Shown here in pieces: positions 28,422-36,990 of a DNA stretch of 64,000 nucleotides. The stretch spans positions 1 through 64,000 of the forward strand of contig NZ_JAQQTG010000019.1 of assembly GCF_028561335.1 (NCBI RefSeq), read 5' to 3'. How positions within the stretch are numbered: the stretch's first letter is position 1; the number at the start of each line of letters is the position of its first letter. The notes beneath the pieces are model-generated. The model did not search any database. It was not told where the DNA came from and worked only from the letters and a program-made list of their open reading frames with translations. This DNA is from Aequorivita todarodis (GTDB lineage: Bacteria > Bacteroidota > Bacteroidia > Flavobacteriales > Flavobacteriaceae). A program made the position numbers and the translations under genes.

Positions 28422-29885
28422 CTATTTGTTTAGGGCGGTTAAAAGTTGGTTTACTATTTTAAAATCATCAAAATCGAAGCGCTCTCCGTTTATTTCCTGA
28501 TAGGTTTCGTGGCCTTTTCCGGCAATCAAAATGATATCGTTTTCCTGCGCCATTTGGCAAGCCGCTTTTATGGCTTCCTTTCTATTTGTTATTGAAATCG
28601 TCTTTTTATAATGCTCGGCAGGCACACCTTTTTCAATCTGTTCGATGATTTTTTCTGGGTTTTCAGTGCGCGGGTTATCACTTGTAAAAACAACTTTAGT
28701 ACTTAGTGAAGCAGCAATATTTCCCATAACCGGGCGCTTCTGGGCATCGCGGTCTCCGCCGCAACCAACCACGGTTATAACTTCTTCGTTGCCCGTGCGG
28801 ATTTCATTTATGGTTTCCAAGACATTTTTCAGGGCATCGGGCGTATGTGCATAATCCACAATAGCAGTGATTTTCTTTTCTGAAATTAAATATTGAAACC
28901 TGCCGCCCACACTGTCCAATGTGCTCATTATTTGAAGAATTTCAAGTTCCCTCAATCCCAAAAGTTGCGCAGTTCCAAAAATTGCAAGTAGATTATACGC
29001 GTTGAATCCCCCAATCAATTTCACCCACAATTCCTGATTGTTTATTTTCAGAAGTTGCCCTGTGAACTGGCTTTCCAAAATTTGGGCTTTATAGTCGGCG
29101 TAGGTTTTTAGGGCGTAGGTATATTTTCTCGCTTTCGTATTCTGAAGCATTACCAAGCCGTTTTTATCGTCCACATTTACCAGTGCGAAAGCAGTTTTTG
29201 GCAAAGCATCAAAAAAGGATTTTTTCACATCGCGGTATTCCGCAAAATCTTTGTGGTAATCCAAATGATCGTGCGAAAGATTGGTAAAAACGCCTCCTGT
29301 AAAATGAAGCACCTCGGTACGTTTTTGGTGAATTCCGTGCGAACTCACTTCCATAAAGCAATATTCCACGCCAACATCCACCATTTCGCGCAAATATTTG
29401 TTGATGGTCAACGAATCCGGCGTAGTGTGCGTGGCTTTAAATTCGGTATCGCCCACCATTATTTTTACCGTGGAAAGTAAGCCAGCTTCCAAGCCCGCTT
29501 TTTTGAAAAGTTGGTAAAGCAAGGAAGAAACCGTTGTTTTTCCATTGGTGCCAGTAATTCCAACTAGCTTCAATTCTTCCGAAGGGTTTCCGTAGTAATT
29601 GGCAGCCATTATCGCCAATGCCTTATGCGAATCCGCAACCTGCACATAGGTAATTCCGTTGATGATATTTTCCGGCAAGGTTTCGCAAATAATGGCCAAG
29701 GCACCTTGGTCGGCAGCTTTTTTAATGAATTGGTGCCCATCTGAAACCGTTCCTTTTATCGCAATAAAAACATCGTTTAAAGAAACATTTCGGGAATCAA
29801 ACTCCAGATTGTTTATAGCCACGGAAGTACTGCCAACAACGCTTTCGATGGTAACTTTGTACAATATGTCCTTTAACAATATCAC
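28422..29885 (-). CDS. murE: UDP-MurNAc-tripeptide synthetase (meso-DAP adding)
   Basis: 487 residues. Mur ligase with GITGTNGKTTVSSLLYQLF and the DNPRTENP motif, which marks enzymes that add meso-diaminopimelate rather than lysine. GTG start at 29885 (MILLKDILYKV) overlaps the ftsI stop as GTGA, implying translational coupling. An in-frame TTG two codons later is the alternative. Confidence 0.97.
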   Translation of the reverse strand: MILLKDILYKVTIESVVGSTSVAINNLEFDSRNVSLNDVFIAIKGTVSDGHQFIKKAADQGALAIICETLPENIINGITYVQVADSHKALAIMAANYYGNPSEELKLVGITGTNGKTTVSSLLYQLFKKAGLEAGLLSTVKIMVGDTEFKATHTTPDSLTINKYLREMVDVGVEYCFMEVSSHGIHQKRTEVLHFTGGVFTNLSHDHLDYHKDFAEYRDVKKSFFDALPKTAFALVNVDDKNGLVMLQNTKARKYTYALKTYADYKAQILESQFTGQLLKINNQELWVKLIGGFNAYNLLAIFGTAQLLGLRELEILQIMSTLDSVGGRFQYLISEKKITAIVDYAHTPDALKNVLETINEIRTGNEEVITVVGCGGDRDAQKRPVMGNIAASLSTKVVFTSDNPRTENPEKIIEQIEKGVPAEHYKKTISITNRKEAIKAACQMAQENDIILIAGKGHETYQEINGERFDFDDFKIVNQLLTALNK

Positions 29886-31882
29886 GATAAATTCAAGGTT
29901 ATGGTTTGTCCCTTTTTTAAAGTTTCACCAGATTTTATGGACTGGCTGGCAACGGTGCCATTGCCCACAACTTGTACCCGCAGCCCAAGATTTTCCAGTA
30001 AGGAAACGGCGTCCATTCCTGCCATTCCGGTTACATTCGGAATTGTTTTGGCGGGTTGTTGCAACTTGGCATAATATCTTTCAAAATCCTTCTCAATGGT
30101 TGGGTCGGGCTGTTCTATGCCTTCAACCTTGTCGATATTTCGGGACTCGGTAAAAATTTTCTGGGCAATTCTTTTAAAAACAGGTCCGGAAACATCGGCG
30201 CCGTAAAACCCTTTTTTCGTACTCGGTTTGTGGATAATCACGATACAGGAATACTTTGGGTTTTCCGCAGGAAAAAAGCCTGCAAAAGAAGAAATGTAAC
30301 GGCGGTTGCTTTTCCAGTCCGGCATCCAATATTCGGTTTGGGCAGTTCCCGTTTTTCCCGCCATTGAAAAGTCTGGGGAATAAAGCGATTTACCCGTACC
30401 ACGTATTACGGTGTTCTTCATAATTTCCTTGATTTTCGCCAAGGTTTCATCAGAACAGATTTTAGGGTTTATAACTTTGGTATCGTAGGTCGTTACTTTT
30501 TCATTCCAAGCGCGGACTTCTTTTATAAAACGAGGTTTTACCATTACGCCGTTATTGGCAATGGCATTGTAAAAATTTAAAGTTTGAAGTGGAGTGAGAC
30601 GTAGGTTATACCCATAGGCCATAGAAGGAAGTGCATTCTTGCTCCACTTTTTATCGCCAGGCTGTGGAATCATTGGTACGCCTTCACCCTTAATGGCAAC
30701 GCCTGTTTTTTCGGTTAGGTGCCAGCTTTTTAAACGATTGATGAATTTGTTGGGATTTTTGGAATAGTTATCATTTATAATAGTAGCCAAACCAATGTTT
30801 GAGGAAACTTCCAATGCTTTCGCCGCAGATATTTTTCCGTAGCCGCCGCGGTGCGAATCGTAAATTTTTCTTCCGTAGAAAACCTTTACGCCGTTGCCTG
30901 TATCAACCACGGTACTGGTGTCTATTACCTTATCTTCCAAAGCGGCCATCATTGCCATTACCTTAAAGGTAGAGCCCGGCTCGTGCGATTCGCCAATGGC
31001 GTAGTTCAATTTTTCATAGTACGTACCGTTGGAAGTGCGACCCAAATTTGAGACGGCTTTTATTTCGCCCGTTGCTACTTCCATCACAATTACGGTTCCG
31101 TGCTCGGCTTCGTAATATTCCAATTGTTTCAGCAAGGCGTGATGGGCAATGTCTTGAATATTTACGTTTATGGTTGAAACGATATCATAGCCATCCTGCG
31201 GTTCAATCTCATTGTCGTCGGAAATTGGCTTCCACTGGCCCTTGGCTATTTTTTGCTTTAGCCTATGGCCTTCCTTCCCCGTGAGCAAATCGTTGAATGC
31301 ACCTTCCAAACCAACGGCGTAATATCCCGGACGGTCATAAGCCTCATCGCCCACGGTGCGTTGCGCTATCTTACCAATGGGATGCTCGCGGACGGTGCGC
31401 TGTTCCACAATAATTCCACCCTTGTAGGGACCTTTGCGGAAAAGCGGCAGGTTTTTCACCTTTATATAATCTGAATAGCCCAGATTTTTTACGATAAGCA
31501 AATACCTGTTTTTATCGGCTCGCGCTTTTCTGAACATATTTTGATAATGCGAAACGGGCTTGCCAAACATTTTGCTCAACCCCTCTGAAAGTGGCTTTAA
31601 ATTTTCCTTGAAATCTTCCGAAGAAACCGTCACGGCGTCAAAGCGGATGTCATATTTTGGGACTGAAGTAGCTAAAAGACTGCCATCATCGGCGTAAACA
31701 TTTCCGCGGTTTGCAGGAATCACGAAGTTTTTGGTAGTGTTTTCCTTTGCCAATTCGCGATATTTTTCACCATCCACAAACTGAATGTTCATCAACTTCA
31801 CACTAATGGCAAGCGCAAAAAGAAACATGCATCCGGCAACGACGTATAGACGGTTTAATATGTTTTTTTCTTCAAAAGCCAT
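29882..31882 (-). CDS. ftsI: penicillin-binding protein FtsI/PBP3-like transpeptidase with PASTA domain
   Basis: 666 residues. One N-terminal membrane helix (about 12-32), a pedestal domain, then the transpeptidase with catalytic S304xxK307 (GSTFKVM), SSN at 360-362 and K510TGT. A single PASTA domain ends the protein (about 605-666, TIPNVTGMAG to LNLS), as in SpoVD/PBP2x types. It crosslinks septal peptidoglycan with FtsW. Confidence 0.96.
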   Translation of the reverse strand: MAFEEKNILNRLYVVAGCMFLFALAISVKLMNIQFVDGEKYRELAKENTTKNFVIPANRGNVYADDGSLLATSVPKYDIRFDAVTVSSEDFKENLKPLSEGLSKMFGKPVSHYQNMFRKARADKNRYLLIVKNLGYSDYIKVKNLPLFRKGPYKGGIIVEQRTVREHPIGKIAQRTVGDEAYDRPGYYAVGLEGAFNDLLTGKEGHRLKQKIAKGQWKPISDDNEIEPQDGYDIVSTINVNIQDIAHHALLKQLEYYEAEHGTVIVMEVATGEIKAVSNLGRTSNGTYYEKLNYAIGESHEPGSTFKVMAMMAALEDKVIDTSTVVDTGNGVKVFYGRKIYDSHRGGYGKISAAKALEVSSNIGLATIINDNYSKNPNKFINRLKSWHLTEKTGVAIKGEGVPMIPQPGDKKWSKNALPSMAYGYNLRLTPLQTLNFYNAIANNGVMVKPRFIKEVRAWNEKVTTYDTKVINPKICSDETLAKIKEIMKNTVIRGTGKSLYSPDFSMAGKTGTAQTEYWMPDWKSNRRYISSFAGFFPAENPKYSCIVIIHKPSTKKGFYGADVSGPVFKRIAQKIFTESRNIDKVEGIEQPDPTIEKDFERYYAKLQQPAKTIPNVTGMAGMDAVSLLENLGLRVQVVGNGTVASQSIKSGETLKKGQTITLNLS

Positions 31883-31887
31883 TTTTT

Positions 31888-31936
31888 CAGTATTCAGTGG
31901 TCAGTGTTCGGTACGCAGCAATCTGTGCTCAGTTTT
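31888..31936. repeat. 7-unit 7-bp array (CAGTATT-like) before ftsI
   Basis: Units CAGTATT, CAGTGGT, CAGTGTT, CGGTACG, CAGCAAT, CTGTGCT and CAGTTTT lie five bases from the ftsI start. A closely related string is at 43381-43422 in the other orientation. Confidence 0.8.
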
Positions 31937-32013
31937 TGGTTTTACTCCCGATGCCTATATGGAAGGATGACGGCTTCCCTTAGGGACGGGGTATTGTTCC
32001 TTTTCTTTATTCT

Positions 32014-32340
32014 TTAATCTTTTTTCTCCTCCTTTATAATCCTAATTCTCTTCGGAGGCGTTGTGGATGGTTGCAATCCACGACTTTCCATCGCGGCAAT
32101 AATTTTGCTCTCCATCCGGGCCTGCATCAACAACATTCGCACGTCAACATATTCGCTTTTCAGTTCTTTCACCTGTGCGTTCAATTTTGAAATTTTATGT
32201 ACTTTTTTGTCCGCGCTGTGCGAACTACCAATCATAATCAAAGCCAATACGGAGAGGAAAATGATAAAGCGCCAGTTTTTCAGCGCGTCGTCGCTCACCA
32301 AAAATTTTCCTTTTATTATGTTGTAAAAACCTTCTTTCAA
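32014..32340 (-). CDS. ftsL: FtsL-like division protein
   Basis: 108 residues: about 22 cytoplasmic residues, a membrane helix (about 24-41, WRFIIFLSVLALIMIGSS), then a coiled coil (KLNAQVKELKSEYVDVRMLLMQARMESKI). Size, topology and position between rsmH and ftsI identify it as FtsL, which bridges FtsQ with FtsWI. The only start giving the conserved MKEGFYNIIKG N-terminus is TTG at 32340. Confidence 0.85.
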   Translation of the reverse strand: MKEGFYNIIKGKFLVSDDALKNWRFIIFLSVLALIMIGSSHSADKKVHKISKLNAQVKELKSEYVDVRMLLMQARMESKIIAAMESRGLQPSTTPPKRIRIIKEEKKD

Positions 32341-32345
32341 AATTT

Positions 32346-32384
32346 GTTAATTCGTTAATTCGGGATTCGTTGATTCGTTAATTT
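32346..32384. repeat. 8-bp array (GTTAATTC-like) before ftsL
   Basis: GTTAATTC, GTTAATTC, GGGATTC, GTTGATTC, GTTAATTT run directly into a GC-rich hairpin; the array starts five bases from the ftsL start codon. Confidence 0.8.
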
Positions 32385-32417
32385 GGCGCGCTATGAATCG
32401 CGCGCCTACGTTATATT
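32385..32417. repeat. GGCGCGC hairpin with CTACGTTATATT flank
   Basis: GGCGCGC and GCGCGCC arms with an 8-base loop, then CTACGTTATATT. The same 12 bases follow the first 20-bp palindrome at 24506-24517. The rsmH stop codon lies in this flank. Confidence 0.8.
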
Positions 32418-33316
32418 TTTTCCGCTATGCGAAGCTTGGCGCTTCGGGCACGGTTGTTTTGCTTAATTTCTTCTTCGGAAGGAATTATAAATTTTCCCAC
32501 CGCCTTGAATGGAACTTCAAAACGCCCAAAAGCATCCTTCTCCGGTTCCCCTTCAAACAATCCGTTGCGGATATATCTTTTCACCAACCTATCTTCCAAA
32601 GAGTGATAGCTTATTAAACTCAGGCGCCCACCCGGTTTTAAAACTTCGTTCGTTTGAAGCAAAAACTCTTTCAACGCCTCCAGTTCCTGATTCACCTCGA
32701 TGCGAATGGCCTGATATATCTGGGCCAAAATCTTGTTTTCTTTATGGGCCGGCAGAAACCTGCTGAGCACTTTTTTTAGCTGTTCGCTGGTTTTTATTTT
32801 TTCGATCTGGCGCGCTTCCACAATTACGCGGGCCATTCCTGCGGCGCTTCGCAATTCACCATAATTTGAAAGCACATTTCGCAATTGGGCCTCTTCATAT
32901 TTGTTGACCACCGTATATGCCGAAAAATTTGCATCGCGATTCATACGCATATCCAAATCGGCTTCAAAACGTGTTGAGAAACCTCTTTCAGCTACATCAA
33001 ATTGATGCGATGAAACCCCGAAATCGCCCAAAATTCCGTCCACAGTCCTAAAACCGTGGAATCTTAAAAATTGCTTCAGAAACCGAAAATTTTGGTTTAT
33101 AAGCAAAAAACGCGTATCGTCGATAGCGTTTTGCAAAGCGTCCTTGTCCTGGTCGAAAGCGATGAGTTTTCCAGCGGAGCCCAACCGCTTCAGGATTTCG
33201 CGGGAGTGGCCGCCACCGCCGAAAGTGACATCAACATAAACCCCATCTGGCTTTATGTTAAGCCCATCAACAGTTTCTTTCAGCAAAACCGGATTATGAT
33301 ATTCCATCACCATCAT
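32411..33316 (-). CDS. rsmH: 16S rRNA (cytosine1402-N4)-methyltransferase
   Basis: 301 residues. Class I methyltransferase with VDVTFGGGGHSREIL (SAM loop) and C-terminal ISYHSLEDRLVKRYI. It modifies C1402 in the ribosomal P site. Codons 1, 2 and 4 (MMVM) are all start-like; family members usually begin at the fourth, MEYHNPVLL, at 33307. The start overlaps mraZ. The stop ATA TAA is part of a dispersed element shared with ftsW. Confidence 0.97.
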   Translation of the reverse strand: MMVMEYHNPVLLKETVDGLNIKPDGVYVDVTFGGGGHSREILKRLGSAGKLIAFDQDKDALQNAIDDTRFLLINQNFRFLKQFLRFHGFRTVDGILGDFGVSSHQFDVAERGFSTRFEADLDMRMNRDANFSAYTVVNKYEEAQLRNVLSNYGELRSAAGMARVIVEARQIEKIKTSEQLKKVLSRFLPAHKENKILAQIYQAIRIEVNQELEALKEFLLQTNEVLKPGGRLSLISYHSLEDRLVKRYIRNGLFEGEPEKDAFGRFEVPFKAVGKFIIPSEEEIKQNNRARSAKLRIAEKI

Positions 33317-33767
33317 TGCTTTTGTTTCCCATTACTTCTTCGGCCAAATCGGCAAAATCGCTTGCGGCATCGTCAATGGCCTGTTCGTATTTGTCCTTAT
33401 CCCAAACCTCCACAATGTTTATCGAGGAAGAGAACACAATTTCCTTGTTGATGCCGGCAAAAGAGAGCAAGTCCTTTGGAATGAGCAATCGGCCCGTAGC
33501 ATCAAGCTCTACAGTCTTTACGCCAGCCGTAAACCTTCTTATGAAATCGTTGTTTTTTCTGTTGAATCGGTTCAGCTCGCCCATTTTCAGCATGAGGGCG
33601 TCCCATTCCTTCATCGGGTAAATTTCCAGGCAGGGCTGGAAGACGGCCCGCTTGATGACGAAGCCCTCGGGAGCCACGGTCGCCAATTGCTTTTTCAGCG
33701 GCGCAGGTACCATGACCCGTCCCTTTACGTCTGCTTTACATTCGTATGTGCCTATTAGATTGAGCAT
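33294..33767 (-). CDS. mraZ: MraZ, transcriptional regulator of the dcw cluster
   Basis: 157 residues from ATG 33767 (MLNLIGTYECKADVKGR); an upstream in-frame TTG-type extension crosses the promoter and was rejected. Two AbrB-like SpoVT halves are visible, each with a DxxGR core (DVKGRVMVPAPL and DATGRLLIPKDL). In E. coli MraZ binds TGGGN direct repeats and represses its own operon. The first gene of the cluster, with matching boxes upstream. Confidence 0.96.
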   Translation of the reverse strand: MLNLIGTYECKADVKGRVMVPAPLKKQLATVAPEGFVIKRAVFQPCLEIYPMKEWDALMLKMGELNRFNRKNNDFIRRFTAGVKTVELDATGRLLIPKDLLSFAGINKEIVFSSSINIVEVWDKDKYEQAIDDAASDFADLAEEVMGNKSNDGDGIS

Positions 33768-33799
33768 TGTGGAAATTCCCGATTTGTAATTTATAGTTT

Positions 33800-33807
33800 C
33801 AAATATA
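33800..33807 (-). promoter_or_regulatory. -7 element (TATATTTG) of the dcw cluster promoter
   Basis: Minus strand TATATTTG is a full TAnnTTTG match 32 bases before the mraZ ATG. The MraZ-type boxes begin 10 bases upstream and occupy the place of the -33 element. Confidence 0.75.
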
Positions 33808-33817
33808 TATAACTTTT

Positions 33818-33863
33818 CCCACTTTTTACCACATTCTACCACTTTGTTGATAAGTTTTACCAC
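33818..33863 (-). promoter_or_regulatory. four phased GTGGK boxes, likely MraZ operator
   Basis: On the minus strand: GTGGT (33859-33863), GTGGT (33838-33842), GTGGT (33828-33832) and GTGGG (33818-33822). Starts are spaced 21, 10 and 10 bases, so all lie on one helix face. This is the direct-repeat layout bound by MraZ in E. coli (TGGGN with 5-base spacers). MraZ binding here is an inference. Confidence 0.7.
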
Positions 33864-33928
33864 ATTGTAGATAACCTAAAATGGAACTGGCAATGAACAA
33901 AGCCTAACATTAAATAGACCGTATGAAA

Positions 33929-33946
33929 TATTTTTGTTTACTTTTG
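33929..33946 (+). promoter_or_regulatory. two overlapping -7-like elements for the hydrolase gene
   Basis: TATTTTTG (33929-33936) and TACTTTTG (33939-33946) both fit TAnnTTTG, 25-35 bases before the hydrolase ATG. Which is used cannot be told. Confidence 0.4.
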
Positions 33947-33971
33947 TCTTTCTAAATTGCACCAATCAAGT

Positions 33972-34736
33972 ATGTCCGAAAACTTAAAGAAAGAAGGGAA
34001 ATTTTCATATTTAGAAATAGGTGAAGGCACTCCAATAATCATCCTTCACGGACTTATGGGCGGGTTGAGCAATTTTGATGGCGTTGCAGATTTCTTTCCG
34101 CCAAAGGGATATAAAATCCTAATTCCCGAATTGCCCATTTACAAAATGACCCTCTTGCGTACCAACGTGAAAAATTTCGCAAAGTACGTGGGGCAGTTTA
34201 TAGACCATTTGGGTTATGAGGAAGTGATTCTTTTGGGAAATTCGCTGGGTGGGCACATTGGCCTACTCTGCACAAAAATGTATCCCGAAAAAGTAAAAGC
34301 CTTGGTAATCACCGGAAGTTCTGGTCTTTACGAGAGCGCCATGGGCGAAAGCTACCCAAAACGCGGCGATTACGATTACATAAAGAAAAAAGCCGAAAAC
34401 GTTTTTTACGACCCTGCTGTGGCTACCAAAGAAATTGTGGACGACGTTTATGAAACCGTAAACGACCGAAACAAATTAATACGGACACTGGCCATTGCAA
34501 AAAGTGCCATCAGGCACAATATGGCAAAGGATTTGCCAAAAATGTACACCCCAACCTGTATTATCTGGGGCAAAAATGACAACGTAACCCCTCCGGAAGT
34601 AGCCATTGAGTTTGATGAACTACTACCCGATTCTGAATTATTCTGGATTGATAAATGTGGCCACGCCGCAATGATGGAGCATCCCGATGAGTTTAATGAA
34701 CTTCTTTACGCTTGGTTACAGAAACGAGGGTTTTAG
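33972..34736 (+). CDS. alpha/beta-fold hydrolase
   Basis: 254 residues from ATG 33972. Oxyanion segment ILHGLMGGLSNF, nucleophile elbow GNSLGGH (Ser), acid in WGKNDNVTP and His in CGHAAMMEHP complete a catalytic triad. The protein is cytosolic. Substrate unknown; conserved next to engB in this family of bacteria. It diverges from the dcw operon. Confidence 0.9.
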   Translation: MSENLKKEGKFSYLEIGEGTPIIILHGLMGGLSNFDGVADFFPPKGYKILIPELPIYKMTLLRTNVKNFAKYVGQFIDHLGYEEVILLGNSLGGHIGLLCTKMYPEKVKALVITGSSGLYESAMGESYPKRGDYDYIKKKAENVFYDPAVATKEIVDDVYETVNDRNKLIRTLAIAKSAIRHNMAKDLPKMYTPTCIIWGKNDNVTPPEVAIEFDELLPDSELFWIDKCGHAAMMEHPDEFNELLYAWLQKRGF

Positions 34737-34739
34737 TAG

Positions 34740-34771
34740 TTTCAGGTTTCAGGTTTCAAGTTTCAAGTTTC
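34740..34771. repeat. 7-bp array (TTTCAGG/TTTCAAG)
   Basis: Four full units and a partial one begin four bases after the hydrolase stop codon. The same TTTCAAG unit is found at 43292-43326. Confidence 0.9.
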
Positions 34772-34800
34772 TAAAAAAACGTATTCTGCCGCATAATCCT

Positions 34801-34863
34801 TAACTCCTAACCCTTAACTCCTAACTCTTAACTCCTAACTCCTAACTCCTAACTCCTAACCCT
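34801..34863 (+). repeat. 9-copy 7-bp array (TAACTCC-like) before engB
   Basis: Nine units in phase, TAACTCC with TAACCCT and TAACTCT variants, end six bases before the engB ATG. Same unit type and same orientation relative to the gene as the arrays before the Omp85-type gene and dnaG. Confidence 0.95.
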
Positions 34864-34869
34864 AAAGCA

Positions 34870-35481
34870 ATGCACATAAAATCGGCAGAATTTGTAATGA
34901 GCAACAGCGATGTTGCCAAATGCCCAAAGGACCGTTTGCCGGAATACGCTTTTATTGGGCGCAGTAACGTTGGGAAATCTTCGCTTATCAATATGTTGAT
35001 GCAGCGCAAGAGTTTGGCAAAAACTTCGGGAAGACCTGGAAAAACACAACTGATTAACCACTTTCTCGTAAATAAGAATTGGTATTTGGTAGATTTACCG
35101 GGCTATGGGTATGCACGTGTTTCAAAAAGCAGTAAAAAGACTTTTCAGAAATTCATCACCAATTATTTTGAAAAGCGGGAGCAAATGGTACTCGCCTTTG
35201 TATTGGTAGATTGCCGCCACGAACCGCAACCCATCGATTTGGAATTTATGCAATGGATGGGCGAAAGTGGAATCCCCTTCAACATCATTTTTACAAAAGC
35301 AGATAAGCTGAAGCCAAAAGCCTTGGAAAGAAATATTGCTGCTTACACCGAAAAAATGCTCGAAACCTGGGAAGAAATGCCGCCGTATTTTGTTACCTCA
35401 GCCAGTGATTCCACGGGAAGGGATGAAGTGTTGAATTATATTGATGAACTCAACTCCTCAATCCAGAATTCTGAATTCTGA
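34870..35481 (+). CDS. engB: ribosome-biogenesis GTPase EngB/YihA
   Basis: 203 residues. TRAFAC GTPase with P-loop GRSNVGKSS, switch segment [10 protein letters not shown]3 DLPGYG, G4 TKAD and G5 SAS. Acts in late 50S subunit assembly. The last residues (QNSEF) are encoded in a 2.9-copy GAATTCT heptamer repeat shared with the spacer to gldC. Confidence 0.96.
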   Translation: MHIKSAEFVMSNSDVAKCPKDRLPEYAFIGRSNVGKSSLINMLMQRKSLAKTSGRPGKTQLINHFLVNKNWYLVDLPGYGYARVSKSSKKTFQKFITNYFEKREQMVLAFVLVDCRHEPQPIDLEFMQWMGESGIPFNIIFTKADKLKPKALERNIAAYTEKMLETWEEMPPYFVTSASDSTGRDEVLNYIDELNSSIQNSEF

Positions 35482-35486
35482 ATTAT
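35466..35486. repeat. 3-unit heptamer (GAATTCT) spanning the engB and gldC ends
   Basis: GAATTCT, GAATTCT and GAATTAT overlap the final codons of engB and the stop of the convergent gldC. Confidence 0.7.
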
Positions 35487-35821
35487 CCCCGCTTCAACTC
35501 CAATTTTTCAGCAAAATAATCACAAAAATCGCGCATCGTGGCGCTCATCTTTTCGTCATTGGTGGCACGCTGAAACGTATCGGCCATCGCACTTAAGGTT
35601 TGGTGAAAGAAAATTTTCATCTCGTCCACGGGCATTTCCTTTGTCCAAAGGTCTATCCGGAGCGACTCCTGGCTTTTGCTGTCCCAAACCGATAGCATCA
35701 CCGCTTTGGTTTCCTCGTTTGACACGCCGCCGTCCTCGGCTGTCCAATGGATATTTTCAGGTATTTTATTTTCGTCAAGACCCACTTTTAGCCTTATTTC
35801 TGAAGTGTGTTTAATTGCCAT
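35483..35821 (-). CDS. gldC: gliding motility protein GldC
   Basis: 112 residues, full length for GldC, with EIRLKVGLDENKIPENIHWTAEDGG and a C-terminal MRDFCDYFAEKLELKRG. Cytoplasmic accessory protein that improves gliding in Flavobacterium johnsoniae. Its ATG overlaps the gldB stop by one base, TAATG, so the two are coupled. Confidence 0.92.
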   Translation of the reverse strand: MAIKHTSEIRLKVGLDENKIPENIHWTAEDGGVSNEETKAVMLSVWDSKSQESLRIDLWTKEMPVDEMKIFFHQTLSAMADTFQRATNDEKMSATMRDFCDYFAEKLELKRG

Positions 35822-36780
35822 TATTTCTTTGGTTTGTATTTTGAATTCGTAAATATTTCGTCTGCGTCGGTTATCATGAGCCGCTGCACATCTGTATCAT
35901 TTTTTTCCATATAGGCACGGACAATTTTCCAGCCCAAATAGCGCCCTAACATTCCGGGAGATTCATTGTCTATTTCCAAGTAAAATTTTGAAAAAGGCGC
36001 GGGATTTATAAACCGTGCGCCCAGTTTCGGGTCGGTGCTGTAGAGCAATTCCTTCTCAATAAAATAGCGCCACATATATTCCTCATTCTCCTCTGCCCAT
36101 TGATATTCCGCTTCGGTATAGCCTATTTTTTCGGCATCTGAAGCATTCGGAAGCCATAAATCCTTTAAATAAAGCTCTTTTCCGAAGTAAATAATCTGCC
36201 CCAAAAAGGTAGTTTTACCGGGCGGTTTTATATACTGCCGGGCATAAGCTTCGGCAATGTCCGGGCCTATTTGCGAGGGTTTCATTTCTTTGGAAATATA
36301 CTTGTCAATTCCCTCATAAAAACGATGGTCCGCACCCAAATAATTGTCCAGGCCAATCACCAGCATACTGTCCGCAAGGATTACCTTGTTGCGATAATCC
36401 ACGTCTGAAGTTGTGGTAACCACCACCGGCGTGGTAAATTTCGGGAAGTAATATTTTATATGTTGAAATAACGGCACGAGAACTTCCTCCAAAGCTTCAT
36501 CATTCGGAAATGCTTTCAACACTTCACTTTCAAGTTGCTTTTGAAGTGTATCGGTCAGTTTTTCAACCCAAATACTGTCGCTGTATTGTTCCGGGAAAAA
36601 GGCCGGAAATTCAGCCTTTAACTTCGGCAGGGTTTCGGGAGTAGCTTCAGCAAATTCCTTGTCGAAACGGATGATTTCAACATTTATAGGAATTTTTTCA
36701 ATCTCCTTCTCAACCTTGCTTTCGTCATTGCACGAAAAAAGGAAAACGCCTAAAAGAGCAAGTGCGAAATATTTCACCAT
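35821..36780 (-). CDS. gldB: gliding motility lipoprotein GldB
   Basis: 319 residues from ATG 36780; lipobox FLFSC gives Cys at residue 17. An upstream ATG at 36810 would add ten Asn-rich residues before the signal peptide. GldB is required for gliding in F. johnsoniae; it has a DUF2268-like, predicted peptidase-type region (IIRFDKEFAEA, RYFIEKELLYS). Adjacent nadE and gldC match the usual synteny. Confidence 0.93.
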   Translation of the reverse strand: MVKYFALALLGVFLFSCNDESKVEKEIEKIPINVEIIRFDKEFAEATPETLPKLKAEFPAFFPEQYSDSIWVEKLTDTLQKQLESEVLKAFPNDEALEEVLVPLFQHIKYYFPKFTTPVVVTTTSDVDYRNKVILADSMLVIGLDNYLGADHRFYEGIDKYISKEMKPSQIGPDIAEAYARQYIKPPGKTTFLGQIIYFGKELYLKDLWLPNASDAEKIGYTEAEYQWAEENEEYMWRYFIEKELLYSTDPKLGARFINPAPFSKFYLEIDNESPGMLGRYLGWKIVRAYMEKNDTDVQRLMITDADEIFTNSKYKPKK

Positions 36781-36849
36781 AGAAAAATTGTTATTGTTGG
36801 TTAACGCCATTCCCTATTATTAATTTTATCTTTAACCACTTTTGCGGTG

Positions 36850-36857
36850 CAAAGGTA
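36850..36857 (-). promoter_or_regulatory. -7 element (TACCTTTG) of gldB
   Basis: Minus strand TACCTTTG fits TAnnTTTG about 70 bases before the gldB start. No TTTG at -33. Confidence 0.5.
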
Positions 36858-36872
36858 CTTTATTGTTGAAAG

Positions 36873-36911
36873 AGTTTAACAGTTTAAGGGTTTAAAAGTT
36901 TAGAAGTTTTC
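36873..36911. repeat. 8-bp array (AGTTTAAC-like) between gldB and nadE
   Basis: AGTTTAAC, AGTTTAAG, GGTTTAAA, AGTTTAGA, AGTTTTC. It is followed at 36919-36965 by CCTTTATAAAGG and CCCTTTAGGGCCGGGG, pieces of the GC-rich spacer element. Confidence 0.85.
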
Positions 36912-36990
36912 GCCTTCAACCTTTATAAAGGAGAGAACAAAATGCACCCTTTAGGGCCGGGGTTTTATAGAATAGGTAATAAAATAAATA

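Noticed and set aside
33768-33863. Longer MraZ start
   Set aside because: The extra 32 codons cover the -7 element and the GTGGK boxes; the MraZ family starts at MLNLIGTYECK.
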